Made by a program: the position numbers and the translations under genes. DNA of 64,000 nt from Dethiosulfovibrio faecalis (GTDB taxonomy: Bacteria > Synergistota > Synergistia > Synergistales > Dethiosulfovibrionaceae), in contig NZ_JAKGUE010000003.1 of NCBI RefSeq assembly GCF_021568795.1, positions 186,001 through 250,000 on the forward strand. Reading direction: 5' to 3'. A model generated the notes under the pieces. It did not search any database and had not been told where the DNA came from. It saw only the letters and a list, made by a program, of their open reading frames with translations. The number at the start of each line of letters is the position of its first letter. Position 1 is the first letter of the stretch. Positions 43,005 to 51,307 of the stretch are shown in pieces.

Positions 43005-43739
43005 TTGATCGAGACCCTGGCGGTGATACCGGCTCGGTACGGCAGCACGAGGCTTCCGGCCAAGCCCCTGATGGAGATAGGAGGGGTCCCCTTGGTGATC
43101 AGGGTGCTTCGCAACGCCCTGAGGTGCCGTGGCGTGGACAGGACCCTGGTGGCCACCGACGACGATAGGATCGCCTCGGTCGTCGAGGACTGGGGCGGAG
43201 AGGCCATGATGACCCCGAAGGACCTCCCCTCGGGAGGGGATCGGGTGGCCTACGTGGCGGAGCGAATAGAGTCCAGATACGTGCTGAACATCCAGGGAGA
43301 CGATCCCCTGGTCGGGCCGGAGATGGTGGACCCTCTGATGGAAGCCCTCAAGGGAGATCCCTCGGTGCCCCTCGCCGTGCTGGCCAAGAGGATAGAACGG
43401 CCCGATGAGGTCGACTCGCCCGACATAGTGAAGATGGTCTTCGACGGAAGGGGAAACGCCCTATATTTTAGCCGTTCTCCCATACCGTACCGTAGAGTCG
43501 GAGAGGCCGTCTGCTACAAGCACATAGGGCCCTACGCATATAGGAGAGATTTTCTGCTGCGTTTTTCCAGCTGGGATCAGACCGAGCTGGAGCGCTCCGA
43601 GAGCCTGGAGATGCTTCGGGTCCTCGAGAGGGGATACCCCATCAGGTGCGTGGAGACCTACAGGGACACCATAGAGATAGACACCATGGAGGACGTAAAG
43701 TCCTTAGAGAGATATCTTCGGGAGGTAGAGGACGAATGA
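43005..43739 (+). CDS. kdsB: CMP-Kdo / CMP-Kdo8N synthetase (KdsB)
   Basis: 244 residues. Opening LAVIPARYGSTRLPAKPL is the KdsB nucleotide-binding signature, followed by VATDDDRIASVVEDWGG, GGDRVAYVAE, NIQGDDPLVGPEMVD and YKHIGPYAYRRDFLLRF. It activates the 3-deoxy-octulosonate sugar with CTP for LPS core assembly. TTG 43005 follows GGAGGTGA by 5 nt; upstream in-frame GTG/ATG codons would bury that SD. Co-transcribed with kdnB and kdnA, so the in vivo substrate is probably the 8-amino sugar. Confidence 0.92.
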   Translation: MIETLAVIPARYGSTRLPAKPLMEIGGVPLVIRVLRNALRCRGVDRTLVATDDDRIASVVEDWGGEAMMTPKDLPSGGDRVAYVAERIESRYVLNIQGDDPLVGPEMVDPLMEALKGDPSVPLAVLAKRIERPDEVDSPDIVKMVFDGRGNALYFSRSPIPYRRVGEAVCYKHIGPYAYRRDFLLRFSSWDQTELERSESLEMLRVLERGYPIRCVETYRDTIEIDTMEDVKSLERYLREVEDE

Positions 43740-44893
43740 ATTTCGATATGTTCATGGCTGGAAGGATCTCCTTCGGTGCCGGAGTGTCGGCTACGGTAGG
43801 GGAAAAGGCGAAGGCCCTGGGGGCATCCAAGGTCATGTTGGTGACCGACGAGACAATGGTCTCCATAGGAACGGCTGAACGTATAACCTCCCATCTGGAG
43901 GAGGCGGGCCTTCCCGTGGAGGTCTTCTCCCAGGTGGAGCCGGAGCCGTCGGTGGAGACGGTAGACCTGGCGGCGGACCGGCTCAAGGCCACAGGATGCG
44001 ACCTCGTGGTGGGGCTGGGAGGAGGAAGCTCCATGGACGTTGCCAAGGCGGTCAGCGTCCTGGCAACCAACGAGGGTTCCGCCGGGGCCTATCAGGGACT
44101 GGGTCTCGTCGAGAGCCCCGGCATCCCGAAGATAACCATACCGACGACCGCCGGTACCGGTTCGGAGGTCACCTTTACCGCCGTGTTGATCCGCAAGAGC
44201 GACGGAGTCAAGGGCGGAATAAACTCGGACTACCTATATCCGGACTGTAGCCTGTTGGACCCGGAGCTCACCCTATCCATGCCCAAAAAGATTACAGCCG
44301 AGACCGGCATGGACGCCCTGGCCCACGCCCTGGAGGCCTACACCAGCCGCCAGGCCTCTCCCTTCAGCGACATGATGGCCGAGGCCGCAATAGCCAGGAT
44401 CGGCAGATACCTCAGGGTCGCAGCCTTGAGAGGGAACGATATCGAGGCCAGAGGCGAGATGATGCTTGCCGCCCTCTTCGGAGGAGTAGCCCTGGCCAAC
44501 GCCGGGGTCACCGCCTGTCACTCCATGGCCTACCCCTTGGGAGCCCTCTACGGCGTGGGGCACGGCCTCTCCAACGCCCTGCTCCTTCCCTACGTCGTCC
44601 GGTTCAACGCCATGGCGGCGCCGGAGAAATTCGCCAGGGCCGCGGAGCTCCTGGGCGGCCCTAACTACTCGGAGGGGCTCTTCGACAGGGCCGTCGAGTG
44701 TGCCGACCGGCTGGACGAGCTGGTCCACGATCTGGATCTGCCGACGAGTCTGAGAGAGCTGGAGGTCGGCATAGCCCCGGAGAACTTCGAGGACATGGCG
44801 AAAAGGGCCATGGCCGTCGCCAGACCTATGGAGAACAACCCCAGGGACGTATCTCTGGAGCAAGTCATATCTATTTACGAGGAGGCCTTTTAA
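43736..44893 (+). CDS. kdnB: Kdo 8-oxidase, iron-type alcohol dehydrogenase (KdnB)
   Basis: 385 residues of the group III iron-dependent alcohol dehydrogenase family: NAD site GLGGGSSMDVAKAVS, TIPTTAGTGSEVT, and metal ligands in ETGMDALAHALEAY and ACHSMAYPLGALYGVGHGL. In Shewanella, KdnB oxidises the C8 hydroxyl of Kdo to an aldehyde for KdnA. The specific call rests on its place between kdsB (ATGA overlap) and an aminotransferase gene that starts immediately after its stop. Confidence 0.85.
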   Translation: MNFDMFMAGRISFGAGVSATVGEKAKALGASKVMLVTDETMVSIGTAERITSHLEEAGLPVEVFSQVEPEPSVETVDLAADRLKATGCDLVVGLGGGSSMDVAKAVSVLATNEGSAGAYQGLGLVESPGIPKITIPTTAGTGSEVTFTAVLIRKSDGVKGGINSDYLYPDCSLLDPELTLSMPKKITAETGMDALAHALEAYTSRQASPFSDMMAEAAIARIGRYLRVAALRGNDIEARGEMMLAALFGGVALANAGVTACHSMAYPLGALYGVGHGLSNALLLPYVVRFNAMAAPEKFARAAELLGGPNYSEGLFDRAVECADRLDELVHDLDLPTSLRELEVGIAPENFEDMAKRAMAVARPMENNPRDVSLEQVISIYEEAF

Positions 44894-46078
44894 ATGCCCG
44901 GTTTCGAGTTTTTCGATCAGAGAGAGATAGACGCGGTAGCGGACGTCATCGGTAGAAAGATGGTCCATCGCTACTCCTTCAACGACTGCCGCGACGGCAT
45001 ATACAGGGTTGAGGAGTTCGAGAACGCCGTGGCCGAAATGGTCGGATCCCGCTTCTGCCTCGCGGTCAGCAGCGGAACAGCCGCCCTTTACGTCGGTCTC
45101 AAGGCCATGGGAATAGAGCCGGGAGACCGGATAATCACCTCTCCCTTCACCTTCATAGCCACGGTGGAGGCCATGGCCGAGTGCGGCGCCGTGCCTGTCT
45201 TCGCCGACGTGGACGAAAGCCTGAACATGGATCCCCGGTCTGTCGAGTCCCTCATAGACGACAGGACCAAGGCTGTGATGCCGGTCCACATGTTCGGTTC
45301 CGCGGCGGACATGGACCCAATAGCGAAAATATGTTCCGCCCACGGCCTGAAACTCCTGGAGGACTCGTGCCAGGCCATGGGCGCCACCTACAAGGGCAGA
45401 TACGTCGGGACCATCGGAGCCTGGGGGTCCTACAGCCTCGATCCCTACAAGCTTCTCACAGTAGGAGAGGGGGGGCTCGTGGTCACGGACGACGAGGAGC
45501 TTTACCGGACAATGGAATACTCCCACGACCACGGCCACGTCCACGACAAATCGATCGACCGCGGCGCCGAGCGCAAGAGCGGTCTGGGCATGAACTTCAG
45601 GATGAGCGAGATCCAGGGCGCAATCGGTCTGGTCCAGGTGGACAAAATGCTCGGTGCCGTAAAGGCCCTCAGGGAGAACAAGGCCAAGGTCCTGAAATCG
45701 GTGGGAGACGTCCCCGGCCTTGTCCGCCGCTCCTTCGCGGACCAGGACGGCGAGATAGCCACCCAGCTGGTCTACATCCTTCCGGACGGAGAGTCTGCGA
45801 AGAGGTTCCAGGCCGCCTCCGCCGAGGCCGGAGTGGGGTGCGGTATCCTCTCGGGCAACACCTGGCACTACGCCAGGCATTGGGATTCCCTGAGAGACTG
45901 GGCCGAAAGGTCGAGGGCCCGGGGTGTCGATGCTCCCGAGTATCTTCCGGAGGACATGGCGATCACGGAGGGAATCCTCTCCAGGGCGGTGGTCTACGGC
46001 ATAAGAGTGACCGCCTCGGACGAATCGCTGGAGACCATGGCGAAAGCCATAAAGGCCGGAGCCGCCGCGGCCCTTTAA
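44894..46078 (+). CDS. kdnA: Kdo8N aminotransferase, DegT/DnrJ family (KdnA)
   Basis: 394 residues. PLP-dependent DegT family: SSGTAALYVGLKAMGI, HMFGSAADMD, EDSCQAMGATYKG and the PLP lysine in YSLDPYKLLTVGEGG. In the Shewanella pathway KdnA transaminates 8-oxo-Kdo with glutamate to give 8-amino-3,8-dideoxy-octulosonate (Kdo8N), which KdsB activates. The ATG lies directly after the kdnB stop (TAAATG) with GAGGAGG 8 nt before it. Last gene of the operon; the folded RNA region follows. Confidence 0.87.
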   Translation: MPGFEFFDQREIDAVADVIGRKMVHRYSFNDCRDGIYRVEEFENAVAEMVGSRFCLAVSSGTAALYVGLKAMGIEPGDRIITSPFTFIATVEAMAECGAVPVFADVDESLNMDPRSVESLIDDRTKAVMPVHMFGSAADMDPIAKICSAHGLKLLEDSCQAMGATYKGRYVGTIGAWGSYSLDPYKLLTVGEGGLVVTDDEELYRTMEYSHDHGHVHDKSIDRGAERKSGLGMNFRMSEIQGAIGLVQVDKMLGAVKALRENKAKVLKSVGDVPGLVRRSFADQDGEIATQLVYILPDGESAKRFQAASAEAGVGCGILSGNTWHYARHWDSLRDWAERSRARGVDAPEYLPEDMAITEGILSRAVVYGIRVTASDESLETMAKAIKAGAAAAL

Positions 46079-46080
46079 AT

Positions 46081-46357
46081 CTTTACGAGAGCTTCTGAAA
46101 CGTAAAGCCTCGGTCAGGTTGCCCCGACGGAGCCCGTTCGAGCCCGTATTTTAGACCTGCCGTCGTGTAGGACGGATGGGGCGACAGGACGTCGCCCCAA
46201 GCCGAGGGGGCACAGGACGTGCCCTCGGAGGCGGTCCGTTCGGAACAGGCAGGTCGAAAATACGCTCGGGCGAGACAGGGCTCGGGCGGGGCGACCTGAC
46301 CGAGGCGATTCGGTAGTCCGGTAAAGAACCGTGTAGGTTCTCTGCCGGACTTTTTTT
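46081..46357 (+). ncRNA. candidate structured RNA of unknown class with CAGGACG loops
   Basis: No gene fits here. A 20-bp near-perfect stem joins 46107-46126 to 46287-46306 (one G-U). It continues inward with GAGCCC/GGGCTC, GTATTTT/AAAATAC and GACCTGCC/GGCAGGTC, so the two arms pair over about 55 nt with small bulges. The apical region holds two adjacent hairpins, 46179-46199 (GGGGCGAC/GTCGCCCC) and about 46203-46229 (CCGAGG..GCAC/GTGC..CCTCGG), both with the loop AGGAC closed by C-G. A further TAGGACGG sits at 46168-46175 and ACGGA/TCCGT closes the branch. A small hairpin (CTTTACG/CGTAAAG) precedes it and a strong terminator ends it. The reverse complement folds similarly, but the terminator points right. 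Confidence 0.65.
46315..46357 (+). terminator. rho-independent terminator of the candidate RNA
   Basis: AGTCCGG and CCGGACT pair around an inner GAACC/GGTTC hairpin, followed by seven T. It ends either a free-standing RNA or the long kdsB-kdnB-kdnA transcript. Confidence 0.85.
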
Positions 46358-46373
46358 ACCCTGTCGAAACATT

Positions 46374-46408
46374 GGTCGCTTGACTAAAATAGGTCGACCG
46401 TATAAAAT
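46374..46408 (+). promoter_or_regulatory. promoter of the TetR/RND operon
   Basis: TTGACT (46380-46385) and TAAAAT (46403-46408) are 17 bp apart. An inverted pair GGTCG (46374-46378) / CGACC (46395-46399) brackets the -35 and spacer and could be the operator for the TetR protein encoded next. Confidence 0.55.
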
Positions 46409-46440
46409 TCTTCTCCGTAAAGATCCATGGAGGTGACGGC

Positions 46441-47127
46441 ATGGCAGGATATTCCAGCGGAGACAGGACCAGGGAAAACCTCGTGAACGCCGCGGGAGAG
46501 CTCGCGGCGGAACTGGGTTTCTCCAGGGTGACCACCAGGGAGGTGGCCAAAAGGGCCGGAGAGAACGTCGGCAGCATCCACTATCACTTCGGCAGCAAGG
46601 AAAAGCTCTTCGAGGCGGTGGTCTACAAGGCTATAGATCCTCAGCTGAAAAACCCCCTTTCCGATGTTCTCGCTCCCTATATGGATCGCCTGGACGATCG
46701 AACGGTGCAGGCCGAGGCTGTGGTGTCGGCGATCCATTGGTTTATGGGAAAGCTTTTCGACGAAGACCGACCGCGCTGGTGCTGTCGTGTCGTATATCAG
46801 TTGCTTCAGAGCCCCGGGCATCTCAGGGATCTCGTCTTTTCTGTTGCCATGATGCCCGGCGTCGAGGTTTTCAGAGGATTGCTTCGTCGCATAGACGGAA
46901 CGATGAGCCTGGAGGACTCGGCCTGCGAGATGTTGATAATATGCGCGCCCATATTCTTCCACGCCGACTACAGGGACATAATCACCTGCGAGCTCGGTAT
47001 GGATCGATATAACCCCGAGTATCTGGAAGGGCTCGAAAGACGGATCGTAAGCAGGGCGCTTTTCGGGCTGGGACTTCACGATTTGGAAGAAGAGTATTCG
47101 ATATGCAGGAAAAGAGGAGGAGAGTAG
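46441..47127 (+). CDS. TetR/AcrR family regulator of the RND pump
   Basis: 228 residues. Helix-turn-helix: RTRENLVNAAGELAAELGF, then VTTREVAKRAGENVGSIHYHFGSKEKLFEAVV. The C-terminal ligand domain is longer than usual and of the CecR/DUF1956 style. It heads the operon with the adaptor (stop and next TTG nearly touching), RND pump and chromate-type carrier, and probably represses it. SD TGGAGGTGA precedes the ATG. Confidence 0.9.
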   Translation: MAGYSSGDRTRENLVNAAGELAAELGFSRVTTREVAKRAGENVGSIHYHFGSKEKLFEAVVYKAIDPQLKNPLSDVLAPYMDRLDDRTVQAEAVVSAIHWFMGKLFDEDRPRWCCRVVYQLLQSPGHLRDLVFSVAMMPGVEVFRGLLRRIDGTMSLEDSACEMLIICAPIFFHADYRDIITCELGMDRYNPEYLEGLERRIVSRALFGLGLHDLEEEYSICRKRGGE

Positions 47128-47129
47128 AG

Positions 47130-48260
47130 TTGAACAAGAAAATCCTATGGGTTTGTGCCGTCCTGTTCCTGGCACTGGGATCCTGGTTTCTGTGGAGCCA
47201 CGTCGTTATGGCCTCGGAAAAAAGTTCGGATAAGGCGTTAGCTAAGGCCTCCGGCCCAAGGCCGGTGGCTCTTGAAACCGTTGGAGTCGGTGCTATCCGA
47301 TCGAATCGTCGCTACCCCGGCGTGGTGGAGGCCGATCAGGAGGCCTTTCTTGCCTTCCGGGTAGCCGGTCCCCTGACCAAGGTGGACGTTCAGCTGGGAG
47401 ACCTGGTGAAGAAGGGGCAGAGGCTCGCCCAGGTAGACTCCAGGGATTTCAGGGACGAGATAGAGGTGCTGAAGGCCCAGCTCGAGGGAGCCAGGGCGAC
47501 CCTCGAAAACGCCCAGACCGATTACGACAGGTCCAAGTCGCTTCTTAAGGAAAAGGTCATAGCCCAGGCCGAATACGACGGGGCCAAGAAGGCCGTCACG
47601 ACGGCCAGATCGTCGGTCAGGAACATCTCGGCCCAGCTGGACATAGCCGGACACAGGCTTCAGGACACGGAGCTGAAGGCCCCCTTCGACGGAATAGTGT
47701 CGGAGAGAAAGGTGGAAAACCACGAGATGGTCTCGGCGGGACAGGTGGTCATGGGGCTTCTGGACATATCTACCCTCAAGGTTACAGCCAACGTCCCCGA
47801 GGGGGCCCTGGTCCGAGGTTCCCTGTCGGAGGGGACTAAGGCGGAGCTGTCCTTCCCGTCCATACCGGATCTCAAGCTGATCGGGACCCTCGAGGAATGG
47901 AGCTCCTCTCCCGATCCGGCCACCAGGACCTACTCGGTGTCCTTTGTCTTTCCGGCGCCGGAGGGGGTCAGGGTGCTCCCGGGAATGACCGCCGAGGTCC
48001 TCTGGAACGGCGAGGAGGGCTCCTCCGAGGTCGTAACGGTGCCTCTGGGGGCGGTTGTATCCCGAGGAGACGGCGGATCGTCCGTCTGGGTCTACGATCC
48101 TGACGAAAAGGTGGTGCGATCCAGGTCGGTATCGCTAGGCAAGGTCGGAGGAGACGACAGGCTGCCGGTGATCGACGGTCTCAGACCCGGCGAGAGTATA
48201 GTGGTCGCCGGAGTGGATTTTATTACCGAGGGCATGTCCGTCAGCCCTCTTGAACGATGA
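47130..48260 (+). CDS. RND efflux periplasmic adaptor
   Basis: 376 residues: N-terminal signal/anchor (NKKILWVCAVLFLALGSWFL), lipoyl halves (VAGPLTKVDVQLGDLVKKGQ and DTELKAPFDGIVSERKVENH), an alpha-hairpin and beta-barrel domains, ending in a membrane-proximal domain. It links the RND pump to an outer-membrane channel; no TolC gene is in this operon, so one is shared. TTG 47130 has AGGAGG about 9-10 nt before it. Overlaps the pump start by 4 bp. Confidence 0.9.
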   Translation: MNKKILWVCAVLFLALGSWFLWSHVVMASEKSSDKALAKASGPRPVALETVGVGAIRSNRRYPGVVEADQEAFLAFRVAGPLTKVDVQLGDLVKKGQRLAQVDSRDFRDEIEVLKAQLEGARATLENAQTDYDRSKSLLKEKVIAQAEYDGAKKAVTTARSSVRNISAQLDIAGHRLQDTELKAPFDGIVSERKVENHEMVSAGQVVMGLLDISTLKVTANVPEGALVRGSLSEGTKAELSFPSIPDLKLIGTLEEWSSSPDPATRTYSVSFVFPAPEGVRVLPGMTAEVLWNGEEGSSEVVTVPLGAVVSRGDGGSSVWVYDPDEKVVRSRSVSLGKVGGDDRLPVIDGLRPGESIVVAGVDFITEGMSVSPLER

Positions 48261-51200
48261 GCAATCCCGCTTCCTTCGCCTTAAGAAAGAGGACCTTCAT
48301 GGCGGTTATAACCGTCATGATAGTGGCCGCCGGTATAATCGCCTACGGAAAGCTGGGTAGGCTGGAGGATCCCACCTTCACCATAAAGACCGCCCTGGTG
48401 GTGACCCCCTATCCAGGAGCCTCCCCCTCGGAGGTCGAGGAGGAGGTCACGGACGTGGTGGAGGAGGCCGTCCAGTCCATGGGACAGGTCAAAGAGGTCC
48501 GATCCACCTCTCAGGAAGGACTGTCCCTGGTCTACGTGGATATGCAGGACGACTACCGCTCTCACGAGCTGCCCCAGATATGGGACGAGCTCAGAAAAAA
48601 GGTGTCCGACGTTCGAGGACAGCTGCCCCCCGGGGCCGGTCCCTCCATAGTCAACGACGACTTCGGCGACGTCTACGGAGTCTTCTTCGCCCTGACCGGA
48701 AAGGGCTACACCATGAAGCAGCTGGAGGACTACGCAAAGGACCTCAAGAAGGAACTGCTTCTGTGCGACGACGTGGCAAAGGTGTCCATATGGGGAACCA
48801 GGGAGGAGCGGATATACGTCGAGTTCAAACGGTCCCGACTGACCGAACTTGGCATACCTCCGGCAAGCATATACGCCACCCTCTCGGGGCAGAATCTGGT
48901 GGAGACGGCGGGAAAGGTCGACATAGACGGAGAGTACGTCCGTATCTCTCCCACCGGCGCCTTTCCTGACGAGTCGGCCATAGGCGATCTGCTCATAGGC
49001 GGAATGAAAGGGCTGGTTCGGCTGGGCGACGTCGCCACGGTCACCAGGGGCTATCAGGACCCGCCGGATAAGACTATGGAGTTCGACGGAAAACCCGCCG
49101 TAGGAATAGGGATCTCCACCGTTACCGGCGGCAACGTCATAACCATGGGAAACTCCATAAGGGAGACCCTGGCCGAAATAGAGTCGAACAGACCTCTGGG
49201 GATGGAGCTTTCGCCGGTCTACTATCAGAGCGACATAGTGACAGAGTCTGTGTCGGTATTCATAACCAACCTCGCCGAGGCGGTGGGAATAGTCATAGCG
49301 GTGCTTATGGTCTTCATGGGATGGCAGAGCGGTCTTCTTATCGGCTTTATACTGCTTCTCACCATACTCGCCACCTTCTTGGGGATGTTGCTGCTCGACA
49401 TCGACCTTCAGAAGGTCTCTCTAGGGGCCCTCATTCTGGCCCTGGGAATGCTGGTGGACAACGCCATAGTCGTGGCCGACGGCATACTGGTCAAGGTGGA
49501 GAAAGGCGAGACCAGAGAGCAGGCGGCGGTGGACATAGTGAGAGACACCCAGTGGCCCCTTCTGGGAGCCACGTTGGTGGCCATATTGGCCTTCACCGCC
49601 ATAGGGTTCGCCCCGGGAAACATAGGCGAGTTCTGCCGAAGCCTCTTCGAGGTGATGGCCCTGTCTCTGTCCATAAGCTGGATACTGGCGGTCACCGTGA
49701 CGCCCCTTCTGTGCGTGTGGTTTCTGAAGATACCCAAGGAGAGTACCGACCCCTACGACAGGCCTCTCTACCGGTTCTACCGAAGGGCGCTTCGATCCTG
49801 TCTGGCCCATCGGTGGATCACGATCGGGGCGGTCCTGGCGATGCTGATCGTCGCCCTGATAGGCTTCGGGGCCGTGCCTCAGACCTTCTTCCCCGACTCG
49901 ACGCAGAAACGGTTCTACGTCAACTACTGGAAACCTCAGGGATCCCACATAGACGAAACCCGTTCGGACATGTCATCCATAGGCGAGTTCGTATCGGAAC
50001 TGGAGGGGGTGGAGTCGGTGGCGTCCTTCGTGGGAGAGGGAACCCTGCGCTTCGTGCTTTCCTACAACTACGAGTCTCCCAACGGCAGCTACGGTCAGCT
50101 TCTGGTCCAGGTGGACGACGTCTCCAGGATCGACGGACTGATAGACCGAATAGAGGAGCATATATACGAAAACTATCCCGACTCGGAGTCCCACTGCACC
50201 AAGCTGCCCAACGGTCCGGGGCTGGAGTACAAGGTGGGGGTCCGTTTCAGAGGCCCCGACGTCGAGGTGTTGAAGGACCTGGCGGATCGGGCCTTGAAGG
50301 TAATGAGGGATACCCCCAACGTGGCCGACCTGCGCACCGACTGGAGGCAGCCTGTACACGTCTTGAGGCCGATTTTCTCCGAGAGCAAGGCCAGACAGGC
50401 CGGAGTCAGCAGAAACAACCTCCATCAGGCCCTTCAGTGGACCTACGGCGGAAGCAGGGTGGGAATCTACCGTGAGGGAGACGATCTTATACCGATAGTC
50501 TCCCGTCCTCCCGAGGACGAGAGGACCTCTGTAGGTTCCCTGGGAGACGTGCAGGTATGGAGCGACGGGGCTATGGCCTTCGTCCCCCTGTCCAAGGTGA
50601 CCGACGGAGAGGAACTGATCTGGGAGGACCCTCTGATAAAGAGGCACGACCGTCAGAGGGCCATCTCGGTGGAGTGCAACCCCGTCACCGGCCTGGCCGA
50701 GCCCCTGAGGCGACAGCTTCTTCCGGGGATGGACGGGATAGATCTCCCTCCAGGCTACTCTATGGACTGGATAGGCGAGTACGAGGATTCCCTGGAGGCC
50801 CAGGAACCCCTCCAGAAGACGTTCCCGATCTGTCTTGTGGCGATGTTCGTAACTGTTGTGTGGCTGTTCAACTCCCTGAGAAGACCGGTGGTCATCTTCC
50901 TCACCGTACCTCTTTCCATAATAGGGGTGGTGGGAGGAATGCTGCTTTTCGGAATACCCTTCGGGTTCATGTCCATACTGGGCTTCCTGGGGCTTTCGGG
51001 AATGCTCATAAAGAACGCCATAGTCCTGATAGACGAACTGGACCTACAGCTCAAGGAGGGCAAGGAACCCTATCACGCCGTGGTGGACTCTGCGGTTAGC
51101 CGACTCCGTCCCGTCGCGATGGCGGCGGCGACCACCATATTGGGAATGGCCCCTCTCCTCTTCGACCCGATGTACTCGGGGATGTCGATAACCATAATGG

Positions 51201-51283
51201 GAGGTCTCTTCGTCGGCACCTTCCTGACCCTCATAGTCGTGCCGGTGCTATACTCGGTCTTTCACGGGGTCACTGAGGCATAA
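48257..51283 (+). CDS. RND family efflux transporter (AcrB/MexB superfamily)
   Basis: 1008 residues with 12 membrane helices in two repeats and two large periplasmic loops. Typical segments: helix 1 KRTFMAVITVMIVAAGIIAY, TVVTPYPGASPSEVEEEVT-like VVTPYPGASPSEVEEEVTD, helix 4 LILALGMLVDNAIVVADGIL (proton-relay Asp), helix 10 LGLSGMLIKNAIVLIDEL. It uses the proton motive force to expel drugs, bile-like compounds or metabolites. It lies between its adaptor and a chromate-type carrier in a TetR-headed operon. Confidence 0.95.
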   Translation: MSNPASFALRKRTFMAVITVMIVAAGIIAYGKLGRLEDPTFTIKTALVVTPYPGASPSEVEEEVTDVVEEAVQSMGQVKEVRSTSQEGLSLVYVDMQDDYRSHELPQIWDELRKKVSDVRGQLPPGAGPSIVNDDFGDVYGVFFALTGKGYTMKQLEDYAKDLKKELLLCDDVAKVSIWGTREERIYVEFKRSRLTELGIPPASIYATLSGQNLVETAGKVDIDGEYVRISPTGAFPDESAIGDLLIGGMKGLVRLGDVATVTRGYQDPPDKTMEFDGKPAVGIGISTVTGGNVITMGNSIRETLAEIESNRPLGMELSPVYYQSDIVTESVSVFITNLAEAVGIVIAVLMVFMGWQSGLLIGFILLLTILATFLGMLLLDIDLQKVSLGALILALGMLVDNAIVVADGILVKVEKGETREQAAVDIVRDTQWPLLGATLVAILAFTAIGFAPGNIGEFCRSLFEVMALSLSISWILAVTVTPLLCVWFLKIPKESTDPYDRPLYRFYRRALRSCLAHRWITIGAVLAMLIVALIGFGAVPQTFFPDSTQKRFYVNYWKPQGSHIDETRSDMSSIGEFVSELEGVESVASFVGEGTLRFVLSYNYESPNGSYGQLLVQVDDVSRIDGLIDRIEEHIYENYPDSESHCTKLPNGPGLEYKVGVRFRGPDVEVLKDLADRALKVMRDTPNVADLRTDWRQPVHVLRPIFSESKARQAGVSRNNLHQALQWTYGGSRVGIYREGDDLIPIVSRPPEDERTSVGSLGDVQVWSDGAMAFVPLSKVTDGEELIWEDPLIKRHDRQRAISVECNPVTGLAEPLRRQLLPGMDGIDLPPGYSMDWIGEYEDSLEAQEPLQKTFPICLVAMFVTVVWLFNSLRRPVVIFLTVPLSIIGVVGGMLLFGIPFGFMSILGFLGLSGMLIKNAIVLIDELDLQLKEGKEPYHAVVDSAVSRLRPVAMAAATTILGMAPLLFDPMYSGMSITIMGGLFVGTFLTLIVVPVLYSVFHGVTEA

Positions 51284-51307
51284 TCGACGAACGAGGAGGC
51301 GAGGTCT

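Noticed and set aside
44273-45880. Long minus-strand open frame (535 codons) opposite kdnB and kdnA
   Set aside because: Spans two well-supported genes on the other strand and shows no recognisable domain.
46081-46357. RNase P, tmRNA, SRP or 6S RNA; or a MITE
   Set aside because: The conserved blocks of RNase P, tmRNA and SRP RNAs are absent, and the two GGA-loop hairpins do not fit 6S RNA. No target-site duplication or second copy is seen in the window, and a terminator ends it.
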